This document shows positions 21,648 through 30,051 of a DNA stretch of 30,051 nucleotides, piece after piece. The position numbers and the translations under genes were made by a program. Location of the stretch: contig AJFK01000150.1 in the NCBI GenBank assembly GCA_000467715.1, forward strand, positions 1 to 30,051, read 5' to 3'. The notes under the pieces were generated by a model. The model was not told where the DNA came from, searched no databases, and saw only the letters and a list, made by a program, of their open reading frames with translations. This DNA is from Hysterium pulicare CBS 123377. Lineage: Eukaryota > Ascomycota > Dothideomycetes > Hysteriales > Hysteriaceae. How positions within the stretch are numbered: position 1 is the stretch's first letter; the number at the start of each line of letters is the position of its first letter.

Positions 21648-22560
21648 TCAGTCTTTATAAATAGGTATGGCCCAGTACAACAGTTCTTTCAATACCGTAG
21701 CAGTCATGCAACCAAACCAATGGACGTAATGGTAGTCGAATCGTTCTATGAAAAAAGCCTTAAAAGGAGAACCCCCCAAAGATAGAGACACTTACCAGAA
21801 GCAGCCATCAGACCAAAGCACCGGGCAGGGTTCAAAGCCGATCCAGAATATCCAGGCTTCGCAATGGACGAGCCGAAACTGCAGAAGCCGAGAGCGAGAC
21901 CAACCTGCAACGAAATTCAGCCTGGAATGCTTCACATGGAATGTTACTTACAAGTATTGGTGACAAGGCGGTACAAAGACGTCTCGCTGGCGAGGCTCAA
22001 GACCTATAAGAGTGCGATTAACGAGCAGCCTTCAAGTTCAGGAGCATGACCGTACCAACACCAAAAGCAATGAACACCAGCGCGAACGCTGTCATGGTCT
22101 CTAAAGCGTATCTGTAGTATGTAAGGTACGCTTCTCATGCATGGCAGTGAAGAGAAGAGGCACTTACGCTTGCCCGGGGGTCGTTGTGGAAGTATCAATA
22201 TAACAACCCGGAATACCTTGCAGTTTGGTAATTGGTTCACCAAGACTCGCACGAAACATAAAGCCGGCGACCAAAGCGCCAGTGCATTGGAAGACAACGT
22301 ATAGGATCGTGCGTGGAAATGTCGATAGGCGTGCAAAAAAAGTCGCCATAGTTATCAATGGATTGAAATGACCACCTATTATTCTCTACCGCGGAAAAGC
22401 CAGCGCAGTGGAGCTTAATGTTGCCGAAAACAAACTTGAGGTGACTTGTATGGCTGATGTAGACAAATATGGTACGACCTTCACCCTTGTAGACAGAGCA
22501 TCCGCTGCCGACCAGCACTAACAGATATATGACAATAGGGCTGATACCTTACGAATATCA
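21648..22560 (-). pseudogene. aquaporin-like (MIP family) gene remnant
   Basis: Five minus-strand exon-like blocks encode a clear aquaporin: about 22384-22168, 22111-22056, 22003-21952, 21904-21796 and 21745-21648. The first holds the pore motif in the form GGHFNPL, then TILYVVFQCTGALVAGFMF. The second block is ALETMTAFALVFIAFGVG and the third LEPRQRDVF. The fourth holds the second pore motif LNPARCFG, and the last ends YHYVHWFG...WAIPIYKD plus TGA. Two lesions are seen. The obvious third intron donor (CTT|GTAAGT at 21952) leaves the frame one base short of LVGLALG. Upstream of RIIGGHFNP there is an in-frame TAG, and the expected transmembrane helices 1-3 cannot be read in one frame. A cryptic donor (TTT|GTACCG) would rescue the frame but drop an eight-residue loop. 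The 5' third is missing or scrambled where the SPRY remnant begins. Most likely a pseudogene of a fungal XIP-like channel. Confidence 0.7.
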
Positions 22561-22641
22561 CAGTCTGAACATTATTGACAGGCCAGTTTTGACAGAAGGA
22601 GCTATCCTATCATACAATCCAATTATGCCCTACCCGTACGT

Positions 22642-23168
22642 ATGGCAGCCCTTTGGTCATGGGAAATTGCTAATAGCTGTCGCTGGAGATATTGTTCGAT
22701 AGGGCTGATGTACGAGAGATTCCCGAGAGAGAAAACGTCAGTAGTATGGCTCTGGGCAGGTCGTGGCTCAGAAGTACGCAATCCGAACATGAGAGCCCTT
22801 ATCTCGAACCTTTCGGAGCTAAAGGAGATGTTGTTGGTTGTGGGATTGACTTCAAGCGCGATATAGTGTTCTACACTAAGAATGGAACGCGTCTACGTAA
22901 GTCTCCCTCCGAGCCTCTGTCTGCTCTACACACCTACTGAACCCGCCCCCTAGCAACCGCCTTCGGATCCGTCCGCGGTCGACTCTTCCTCTGCATAACT
23001 CTTTACCCATGTGACGTCTCCGTTCGCGTCGATTTCGGCACCGATGAAAGAAAGCCTTTCAAATGTGCGACTTGGAAAGAGAGCATTGAGGAACATCAGC
23101 ACGATGAACCACTTATTGATATTTTGAGGGACCCACCTGGTTCACCTTTCAGTATAGTTGACGCCTGA
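22642..23168 (+). pseudogene. SPRY-domain gene remnant, 5'-truncated and probably frameshifted
   Basis: Two exon-like blocks joined by a GT-AG intron (22897-22953) encode the second half of a SPRY/B30.2 domain. GDVVGCGIDFKRDIVFYTKNGTRL comes before the intron, and PTAFGSVRGRLF and VSVRVDFG after it, ending in TGA at 23166-23168. The first half of the domain looks readable only in another frame (WSWEIANS...YCSIGLMYERFP and WLWAGRG, about 22654-22770), so a frame change seems to lie near 22770-22790. No upstream exons were found before 22640, where aquaporin-like sequence on the other strand begins. SPRY domains mediate protein-protein binding; the partner domains of the ancestral protein are not visible. 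It could alternatively be a short expressed gene beginning at the ATG at 22692. Confidence 0.6.
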
Positions 23169-23771
23169 AATGCATATTTAGACCATTTGCGACGCTACGA
23201 TAGTGTTCGGTATTCTTCAAGGGAAGCAGGAGGAGCTGGAGCCCCTAACGAGGGACAAAGGGGTGCGCGTAAGTTGCTTGTAGATTTTTGACGGGGACGT
23301 GGATGCAATAACGGAGCATGTAATCCTCGTATCTTTGTACCTCCGATTGTTGATCGTGAAAGTCATAGTCTATAGCACTAGGGTGTAGCTACCTCCATCA
23401 ACGCCAGTGCTAGAGGTGAGCATAGTTTGTCGGTGAAGGCCATTAAATCCAGTTACCCTCATCAACCCTAGCTGGGAATTGCCGAGGTATATGAAGCCTG
23501 TGCGTGTATTGTATTTAAAATGGTGTGGGTCTATTAGCTCTATAAGCAACATGCCCGCATCTGGTCTATCCTGGAGGGGATATACTGAAGAATGGGAATT
23601 AATAGAGTAGATTAGAGCTTTGGAATCAATGTTTTATGTCTAGTGTAGATACTTTGTCGTGCATAGCGATTAATGGCAATAATATGGTCGAACATTGGAG
23701 TCAATGGAGTATTATTTCGGCCGTGGTGAATGTTTCCTAGTTGGGTAACTTCTTCAAAATCTGTTGATTCC

Positions 23772-23862
23772 GGTGGGACCGGACCGGACCGTGGCGGTAA
23801 CGGTCCTCGTTGGTCTACACGGTTAGTGGACCGTCATGATAACGGTTGGATAACGGTTTAGA
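23772..23862. repeat. cluster of GGACC / AACGGT direct and inverted words
   Basis: GGACC is tandemly repeated (GGGACCGGACCGGACC). AACGGTCC at 23799-23806 is inverted relative to GGACCGT at 23828-23834, and AACGGTT follows twice (23841 and 23852). It could be a protein-binding cluster or a fragment of a decayed repeat. Confidence 0.45.
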
Positions 23863-24806
23863 CAACGTTTACAATCTCAATGGTTAATGTTTACAATGCT
23901 CAAAAAGCCCCCGTTCAACAAGTCCAATGCTAGTTAAGTGCTAGTTATTCGGAATGCTCTTCTTGCAGCTTAAACTTCTCACTTGTGCTATACTGAACGT
24001 CATCCTTAGCAGTGACCCAGCATCGCAGCTTCATAAACCTTCCACAAGCTTCTAATTTTTTTTACCAGTGGTATCATCTCCCTGCAGAGACATGTTTCCT
24101 GGAACGTTTGCGGATGATGCCTTCACAATCCGATCAAAGCGTCGTGAGTTTTCCCGCCAACCTGGCCAGCGATCCTATCTTAACCACATATTGCGGGGAG
24201 ACAATTTCTTCCGGAGCTTTTTCCTGGCTTCAAGCTTCTCGTTAATAAATTAAAAGATCGAGGTGAGCCGGGAACAGATTGTCCACTTGGAAAATTGTCC
24301 AAACTATGGAAGCCGCAAGTGTCTCCATTCGCGTCGAGTTAACATGATTCGCATCGTACTGTACTAGGTACATATTTGCGACCAAGATATTTTCAACTTA
24401 GGCCGCACAGATCCGACTCATCCCTTTCTCTAATCTCCTTCATCGCAAGACTTCAGGCAAAGGCTCAATCTGATCCTTGCTGACGCGCAAATATGCATAC
24501 CCTTTGTCGAATGTACCCTGAAGAGGCAACGGTCTCCATGTTTTCCTCCGAGAGCGCGACGTGTGAAACGAAACGTTTATATTAACGCCAAGAGAACAAT
24601 TTCACCCCTCTTGTTATATCCTATTTCTACTAGGAAGATGTCCTTGGGATCTTGAGCTTTCCCCTACTTTTAAGATTTTCCATTGGTGCAAAATTAGTTG
24701 CACGTAGCGGACGGTTCTACAAAATGGCCAACGCGACGGAGTACAGCAATCGGATGCTCTAATGAAATAGGGGGAATTCCTGGTATAGGGTACTCATACT
24801 GTGATG

Positions 24807-24814
24807 TATAAATA
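24807..24814 (+). promoter_or_regulatory. TATA box of the pectate lyase gene
   Basis: TATAAATA lies 84-91 bp before the ATG at 24898 and is followed by a CT-rich leader (CTCTTCCAATCCTC, TCTCTCGTTCACTG). Position and sequence fit a strong inducible promoter. Confidence 0.65.
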
Positions 24815-24897
24815 TCTCTTCCAATCCTCTGGATCCTTTCGCAATCAATTGTCTCTCGTTCACTGTCGCTCTCCGCAATCCTAATTTTTTTTCCATC

Positions 24898-25949
24898 ATG
24901 AAGCTTTCCACTTTTCTCTCATTAAGTCTCTCGACCTTAGCCCTAGCAGCTCCAACAAGAACCACGGAGGAGAAACGTGGAGTCTTGGCTAAGGGCGCAT
25001 CTATTACAGATGTCCCTACTACTGGATATGCCACTCTAAATGGTGGCACAACAGGCGGTAATGGAGGTTCAACAACCACCGTCTCCACATACGCCGAGTT
25101 CACAGCAGCCGTGGCAGATGATACACCCCGCGTTGTCGTGGTCAGCGGAAGCATCACTCAAGCAGCCCAGGCCAGAGTCGGCTCCAACAAGAGCATCATT
25201 GGGAAGGACTCCAACGCCAGTAAGTCGATTCAGTAGACATGACTTAGCACTCCAGACATGCTTCCTTCAAATGACCAGCTAAATAACCGCTATCAGAACT
25301 AATTGGCCTCGGCCTCTACATAAAATCCAAAAAGAACGTCATAGTCCGCAACCTAACAATCCAAAAAGTGCTCGCGGCAAACGGCGACGCCGTCGGCCTC
25401 CAAGCCTCCACAAACATATGGGTCGACCACTGCGACCTCTCCTCGGACCGCGACCACGACAAAGACTACTACGACGGCCTCCTCGACGTGACGCACGCCT
25501 GCGACTTCGTCACCGTCTCAAACACCTATTTCCACGACCACTGGAAAGCGTCGCTCGTAGGCCACTCCGACAACAACGGCGCCGAAGACACAGGACATCT
25601 CCGAATCACGTACCTTAACAATTACTGGAATGATATTAATTCCCGGACGCCGAGTCTGAGGTTTGGAACGGGGCATATTTATAATTCGTACTTCAATGTT
25701 ACGGATGGGATTAATACGAGAGATGGGGCACAGGTTCTTGTTGAGTCAAATGTTTTTGTGGGGTCTTTGAAGCCACTTTATTCGACTGATGCGGGATATG
25801 CGGTTGCGAATGGGAATGACTTTGGAGCGGGGAGTAATGAGGCGCTGGCGGGGAATTTGACCTCTGTGCCGTATGCTTATAGTCTTTTGGGAAGTGCGAA
25901 GGTTAAGAGTGCTGTTGTTGGGACTGCTGGGGCTACTTTGAGCTTTTAG
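24898..25949 (+). CDS. secreted pectate lyase (polysaccharide lyase family 1)
   Basis: Two exons, 24898-25219 and 25297-25949, give about 324 aa. The enzyme cleaves de-esterified pectin (polygalacturonate) by beta-elimination outside the cell, using calcium. Residues 1-18 form a signal peptide (MKLSTFLSLSLSTLALAA), and a Lys-Arg at 26-27 could be a propeptide cleavage site. The right-handed parallel beta-helix motifs are clear: SNKSIIGKDS; NIWVDHCDLSSD at 147-158 and DGLLDVT at 167-173 with calcium-binding acids; VTVS at 179-182; HDHWKASLVGHSD at 187-199; and R224-x-P226-x-x-R229 with the catalytic arginines. Length is typical of fungal PL1 enzymes of the small class. Third positions are C-rich up to about 25615 and abruptly G/T-rich afterwards. 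There is no neighbouring pectinase. A pectin lyase is less likely because the calcium-site acids are conserved. Confidence 0.94.
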
Positions 25950-26374
25950 GGTGGATTGTTCGATGGAGAATCAAAAGCTTTTTTGACTTATTCGTTTGTA
26001 TCTTGTCTTGATACTGCAGTGGCTCTTTTGTATATACATTTATATTGAGTTTGGTGTGATTTGGTAGATGCGGTGCCAAGATGAAAGCTCTATTCCACGA
26101 TCCACTCCGTCCGTTCTTCCGAAGCAACGGTACTATTCAAGGTATTTAGCGGTGAGATACCACTTCAAATTTCAGAGTTCCGTACAAACAGATAATCGTA
26201 CCAACAGAAGGATGATAATGGTAAATCCGCCGTTGACTGTAAACCCAGATTTCCAGGGCCATCCAACGCTATGCCCCTTAGTTTCCCTCAATGACATGAC
26301 TAAAAGTCCCCAAATGTTGTCCAATTCCAATGCTTCCCAGAAACGCCCCATTGTAAGATGCTCAAACCCCAGTG
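25950..26374. other. intergenic 3' region between convergent genes
   Basis: These 425 bp contain the 3'UTRs of the pectate lyase (+) and the sorting receptor (-). The plus-strand open frame 26068-26523 overlaps the receptor's last exon on the other strand and has no recognisable content. Nothing else was seen. Confidence 0.5.
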
Positions 26375-27604
26375 CTAATCATCCCATTCCTCGTCTAGGT
26401 TATCAATTAGCCTATTTTCATCGTCATTGTTCCGACGACCGCGGCCGCGACTGTTCTCACTGCCTAACGAGACACGACTGTAGCCGCGGCGCGAGGGGAG
26501 GAATCGGGCGCAGGAGGACGTGAGAATTATGACCATGTCCTGCTCAAGTGTATTAGTCAGATATGTACATACAGAGGGGAGGGAAGATATATGTTTACCT
26601 TTATAAAGCTCCCAATACCAGCCCACAAGGAGTAGTTGGGTAATTGTCTCCATCCACGCTGATGCATGACAGCGCGCTGATATACACAACCACCGACTAG
26701 ATATACCAACACAGCGATCAAAATTATAACACCAAAGACACCTCCAGGTCCGAGTGGCTGTGTTTCTTTCTCAATACCTCCACAGGCCGCACTCGTCCTA
26801 GCCTCGAAGAAATACGTGCATTCATCCTCACTAGCTGCTACGAATGCTATGCTTGTTTTGCCCAGCGGGTCGTTGTCACAGAGCAGGGAGATTATGGTTG
26901 ATTTGCGGCGTTCGTCTTTGGATTTGGAGGGTTTCTTCTTTCTTGGGCGGTCTTCGTCGTCTTCGTCTTCGTCATCATCTGAGCTGCGCGCGGAGAGGGA
27001 GAGGTCGGCGATTTGGTGCTCGCTGCGTTTGGAGCGGCTGGGAGAACAGAGAGATCCACCTGTGTAATTTAGAACCAGCTTGCGGCCACGGAAGACTGGC
27101 TCGGAGTTTTGGAGGCTGTGTGGAGAAGTGGTGTCAGCGATGCGTGTTGCGTAGTAGAGCCCGCAGCCGGAAGACTGCGGCGTCGCACCACTTTCGATTT
27201 CCCAGTATCCTAGATTATACCGGCAGATTAAAAAAAAACAGCACTCACCCAATGGCATACTGTTGATCACCAACTTCAAAATATGCGCTGACGTTCTTCC
27301 ACATGTCCTTGTCCAAATCCACCACATCATCCAACTCTTCAACTACCGGCCCGCAGAAGTTGATGGTGAAGTTGGCTCCATAATCATAACCCTTCGCATG
27401 CCAGCTTCCCTCTTCCTCGCCCTTTGTCTTCTTTCCCTTCTCGGATCCTTTCCGATATATGGGGTTTAAATCGAAGTACCGATCCGTACTCGGAGATCTG
27501 ACTGTGCAGGGCTTCAACGGTTTGGATTTGTCGCCGGAGGACGCAGCTAGCACATTTTGGGCTGAGAGAAAGGCGAAGAGAGTACACCAGAAGGAGAACT
27601 TCAT
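26375..27604 (-). CDS. mannose-6-phosphate-receptor-like vacuolar sorting receptor (Mrl1 type)
   Basis: Three minus-strand exons (27604-27249, 27115-26599, 26539-26375) give about 345 aa. It is a type I membrane protein thought to cycle between Golgi and endosomes and help deliver vacuolar hydrolases. Residues 1-20 are a signal peptide (MKFSFWCTLFAFLSAQNVLA). The lumenal MRH-like domain includes YGANFTINFCGPV, YFEVGDQQYAIG, FRGRKLVLNYTGGSLC and DECTYFFEARTSAACG. A transmembrane helix spans about 243-264 (GVFGVIILIAVLVYLVGG). The cytosolic tail ends in the conserved acidic sorting-like DENRLIDNLDEEWDD. The first intron (27248-27116) was placed at a pyrimidine-rich CACAG acceptor, which restores the family's joined motif. 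An unusual insertion of consecutive Asp/Glu followed by Lys/Arg (SDDDEDEDDEDRPRKKK) interrupts the lumenal domain. The gene is divergent from ERG24 with 401 bp between starts. Confidence 0.87.
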
Positions 27605-28005
27605 TGCTAAGGAAAAGGAAGACGAGGAACGAGCGTAGAGAAAGAGAATGGTCCGACTGGTGAAGGTAATTAGGTTTAGGTGAGAATACGTATGCTCGTC
27701 GTTGCTGCGGCCAAGGATTATTGGATCCCGAGAGGCTGAGGCTCAGAGCGCTAAAGCCGAAAAGGGAAGGTGGGCTTGGCAGAATAACATCGTCATGGAC
27801 ACCACGGAATTCTTCTATCCGGATTGTCGAGCCTCAGACGATTCCTTCTGCAACTCCGATTTTTTATACAATTGACCTTTGAGTCGGACAATCCTTTGAC
27901 AAGGTCTTGGTCCGTAGAATTTTCCCTTTCTTGAGGACTCTCCCGTTATAAACCCCGGCTTGCCCCTTTGTTTTGCTCCGTCAACAATCACTTCTATATC
28001 TGAAG
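27605..28005. promoter_or_regulatory. shared divergent promoter of the sorting receptor and ERG24
   Basis: The 401 bp hold both promoters. A TATA-like TATAAAC at 27947-27953 lies about 55 bp before the ERG24 ATG and probably serves it. ATTGG at about 27718-27722 is a CCAAT box on the minus strand, oriented toward the receptor gene. No sterol-regulatory TCGTATA element was seen. Confidence 0.5.
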
Positions 28006-29599
28006 ATGCCGCCCAAACGCAAAGTCTCCACCCCGGTCAAGGCTGAAGAGCCTCATGGCTATGAATTTCTTGGCCCGTAAGTTAAGTTACACTTACTTAA
28101 ATGACATACAAGCTAATATATGCAGTCCCGGCGCCGCGTTAATCTCATTAGGTTTACCACTTGTTTGCTATACAATGGCGTTCCTCTGCAATGACATCTT
28201 TGGCTGCCCTGCTCCTTCTCTACTGCATCCATCTACTCTGTCCCTTCAGAAACTGAAGCTAGAAGTCGGCTGGCCCGGTTTCTCTGGTTTGTTAAACACA
28301 AAAGCTGTACTGGCTACTTTGGGCTATTACCTATTCAGTCTTGCTCTCAATGCCTTTCTTCCGGCTACTGAGGAAGAGGGCATCGAGCTCAGATCTGGTG
28401 GAAAACTCAAGTATCGCTTCAATGGTACGTATATCACGTGCTCACTTTTCCAGTTGCTATTATACTGATGGTTTGCAGCCTTCAGCTCTGCCGTCTTCAC
28501 CATGGTCATTCTTGCTGCTGGTACCGCTGTTGAGGGCGCAGAATTTCCTGTTTGGACTTTCATCTCGAACAACTACATTCAACTTTTGACGACGAATATT
28601 CTAATCTCCTACGCTCTGGCCACATATGTCTACATAGCATCCTTCTCCGTCAAGCACCCTAGGGATCCATCAAAGCGCGAACTGGCTGCAGGAGGGCATT
28701 CAGGCAACATGCTCTACGACTGGTTCATTGGCCGCGAACTCAATCCCCGCGTCAAACTCCCAATATTCGGCGAAATCGACATCAAAGCTTTCATGGAACT
28801 CCGCCCCGGTATGTTGGGGTGGGTGATTCTGGATCTCGCCTTCGTCGCACAGCAATACCGAATTTACAATAGAATCACCGACTCCATTATTCTAGTTACT
28901 TTCTCTCAATCTCTATACGTATTCGACGCTCTCTACATGGAACCAGCCATCCTCACCACTATCGACATCATAGCGGACGGCTTCGGCTTCATGCTTGCCT
29001 TCGGAGACCTAGCCTGGCTCCCATTCACCTATTCAATTCAAGCACGCTACCTCGCCACTTATCCCCTCGACTTAGGATGGCAGGGCGTTGTAGGCGTCAT
29101 CTCCGTCCAATTGCTCGGCTACTATATCTTCCGCGCCGTCAACAACGAGAAGAATAGATTCAGGACTAATCCCGACGACCCCCGCGTCAAACATCTTAAA
29201 TATATCCAAACAGCCTCTGGCTCCAAGCTCTTGACGTCTGGTTGGTGGGGCACCGCTCGCCACATCAACTACCTAGGCGACTGGATCATGTCATGGTCTT
29301 ACTGTCTCCCGACCGGTCTCGCAGGCTACATTATCCGCTCCTCGTCCTCGCACCCCATCTCAGCCAGCACACCCTCATCCGGAAGTATCTTTGGCGGTCA
29401 GCCAGTGGGTAAATACGTCGTCCCCGGAGAGGCTAAAGGCTGGGGTATGTTCGTGACGTACTTCTTCATGCTCTATTTTGCTATCCTGCTTATCCATCGC
29501 GAGAGGAGAGATGAGGAGAAGTGTAGAAGGAAGTATGGAAGGGATTGGGATAGATATTGTGAGATTGTGCCCTGGAGGATCGTGCCGTATGTTTATTAG
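28006..29599 (+). CDS. ERG24: delta(14)-sterol reductase (ergosterol biosynthesis)
   Basis: Three exons, 28006-28076, 28126-28424 and 28479-29599, give about 496 aa. The enzyme is an NADPH-dependent reductase of the ER membrane that removes the C14-C15 double bond left by CYP51 demethylation in ergosterol synthesis. A short basic N-terminus (MPPKRKVSTPVKAEEP) precedes the characteristic YEFLGPPGA motif, which spans the first intron. Multiple hydrophobic helices follow. The family signature GNMLYDWFIGRELNPR is present, as is LLTSGWWGTARHINYLGD at 374-391. The C-terminus HRERRDEEKC...YGRDW...WRIVPYVY is typical of the ERG4/ERG24 family. GRELNPR and the absence of an ERG4-type N-terminus favour ERG24 over ERG4. 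Intron phases all agree. The start is set by a clear ATG 55 bp downstream of a TATA-like box. Composition turns purine-rich in the last ~110 bp. Confidence 0.95.
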
Positions 29600-29624
29600 A
29601 ACTTGCGGCGTGATGTGGGGCAGG

Positions 29625-29945
29625 GTGACATGCTATCGGGATTTTTTGGGTCTGATTGAAGACATGCACCTCTATACTTGTACGATTTTGATTGTTGGAG
29701 ATACACGTACGGGATGTTCATGCTATCGCGTCTCTTTACTGCGGTCGAAGACATGGCATCCTAAAAAGTTCTTGAGAGCGTTTTTTTTGGAGGGAGGGGA
29801 TGATATGCTATCGAGTTGAACGCGATTGAAGACATGCATTCCCTCAAAAACTTAGTTTTTAATTTGGTAGGATGGGATGGGATGGAACGCTATCATAGAC
29901 CGAGTATCTACAATTAAAGACGTACATCCTAATCTTCTCCATTCC
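29625..29945 (+). repeat. degenerate tandem repeat, four copies with a period of about 85 bp
   Basis: Copies begin at 29631, 29721, 29806 and 29888 with TGCTATCG or a one- to two-base variant. Each is followed after about 15-25 bp by a GATTGAAGACATGCA-like block and then a CCTNAAAAA or CCTAAT stretch, and before the next copy by a G-rich run. Spacings are 90, 85 and 82 bp. The array starts some 30 bp after the ERG24 stop, so it lies in that gene's 3'UTR or just beyond it. Confidence 0.75.
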
Positions 29946-30051
29946 TCCACTTTTCACTGTGGATGTATACGGAGTGTCATAGTTCGTCGTTTTCGAAGGG
30001 TCTGCGCCTACAACATTTTTTCCCGCCAGCCTACAAAGGCGATTCAGACTC
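29946..30051. other. window end, no feature recognised
   Basis: Sequence after the repeat array has no recognisable gene or signal before the window ends. Confidence 0.4.

Larger units (their letters stand above)
23169..24897. other. 1.7 kb intergenic region upstream of the pectate lyase
   Basis: No gene could be supported. The open frame at 24012-24253 has no recognisable domain. A block at about 23770-23870 is full of short direct and inverted ACCGG/AACGGT words. The last 90 bp hold the pectate lyase TATA box and a CT-rich leader. The spacing suggests an inducible gene with a long upstream region, but no named regulator site could be identified. Confidence 0.45.

Noticed and set aside
24759-25157. 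Minus-strand frame of 132 codons antisense to the pectate lyase start
   Set aside because: Mirror frame of a well-supported secreted enzyme; no independent evidence.
27181-27248. A shorter first intron of the sorting receptor ending at CTAG or AAG near 27210-27190
   Set aside because: The CTAG version breaks the frame. The AAG version has a poor acceptor and inserts residues absent from the family motif, whereas the 133-bp intron ending CACAG restores it.
1-30051. CRISPR arrays, bacterial operons, Shine-Dalgarno sites, tRNA or rRNA genes
   Set aside because: No regular direct repeats with spacers, no polycistronic gene packing, and no cloverleaf with a GTTCRANNC T-loop was found; the DNA is fungal nuclear.

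Overview
The window is nuclear DNA of a filamentous ascomycete (Pezizomycotina). The evidence is short GT-AG spliceosomal introns of about 50-160 bp, compact genes on both strands, CT-rich leaders, and fungal families: a ferric reductase, a CLU-type mitochondrial clustering protein, a fungal CCCH zinc-finger protein, a PL1 pectate lyase and ERG24. The family mix would fit a plant-associated Leotiomycete, but the sequence alone does not prove that.

Layout. Bases 1-511 are a complete short inverted-repeat element (MITE-like) with 53-bp ends and two duplicated internal palindromes. About 2.4 kb of non-coding and promoter/leader DNA follows. A five-exon ferric reductase (2935-5093, +) converges on CLU1 (12811-8718, -) across a 3.6 kb gene-poor gap. 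CLU1 is divergent from a mitochondrial-type P-loop ATPase (13675-15545, +). That gene converges on a five-exon CCCH zinc-finger gene (17967-16321, -). A 1.5 kb gap with an AT-rich island leads to a sigma-like glutathione transferase (19532-20382, +), which converges closely on ribosomal protein eS7 (21422-20607, -).

Bases 21648-23168 hold two damaged genes lying head to head: an aquaporin-like remnant (-) and a SPRY-domain remnant (+). Both seem to have lost their 5' parts near 22.6 kb. After a 1.7 kb gap comes a secreted pectate lyase (24898-25949, +). Next is a mannose-6-phosphate-receptor-like sorting receptor (27604-26375, -) divergent from sterol C14 reductase ERG24 (28006-29599, +). A four-copy degenerate repeat with a period of about 85 bp starts just after the ERG24 stop.

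The genes do not form a pathway or an obvious cluster. They are housekeeping functions (translation, mitochondrial distribution, sterol synthesis, vacuolar sorting) mixed with environment-facing ones (iron reduction, detoxification, pectin breakdown). I found no convincing new multi-gene system. The most unusual signals are an abrupt C-to-G compositional switch inside several genes, the nested-palindrome element, the decayed aquaporin/SPRY locus, and the repeat array behind ERG24. All exon boundaries were inferred by eye from splice signals, reading-frame phase and family resemblance.
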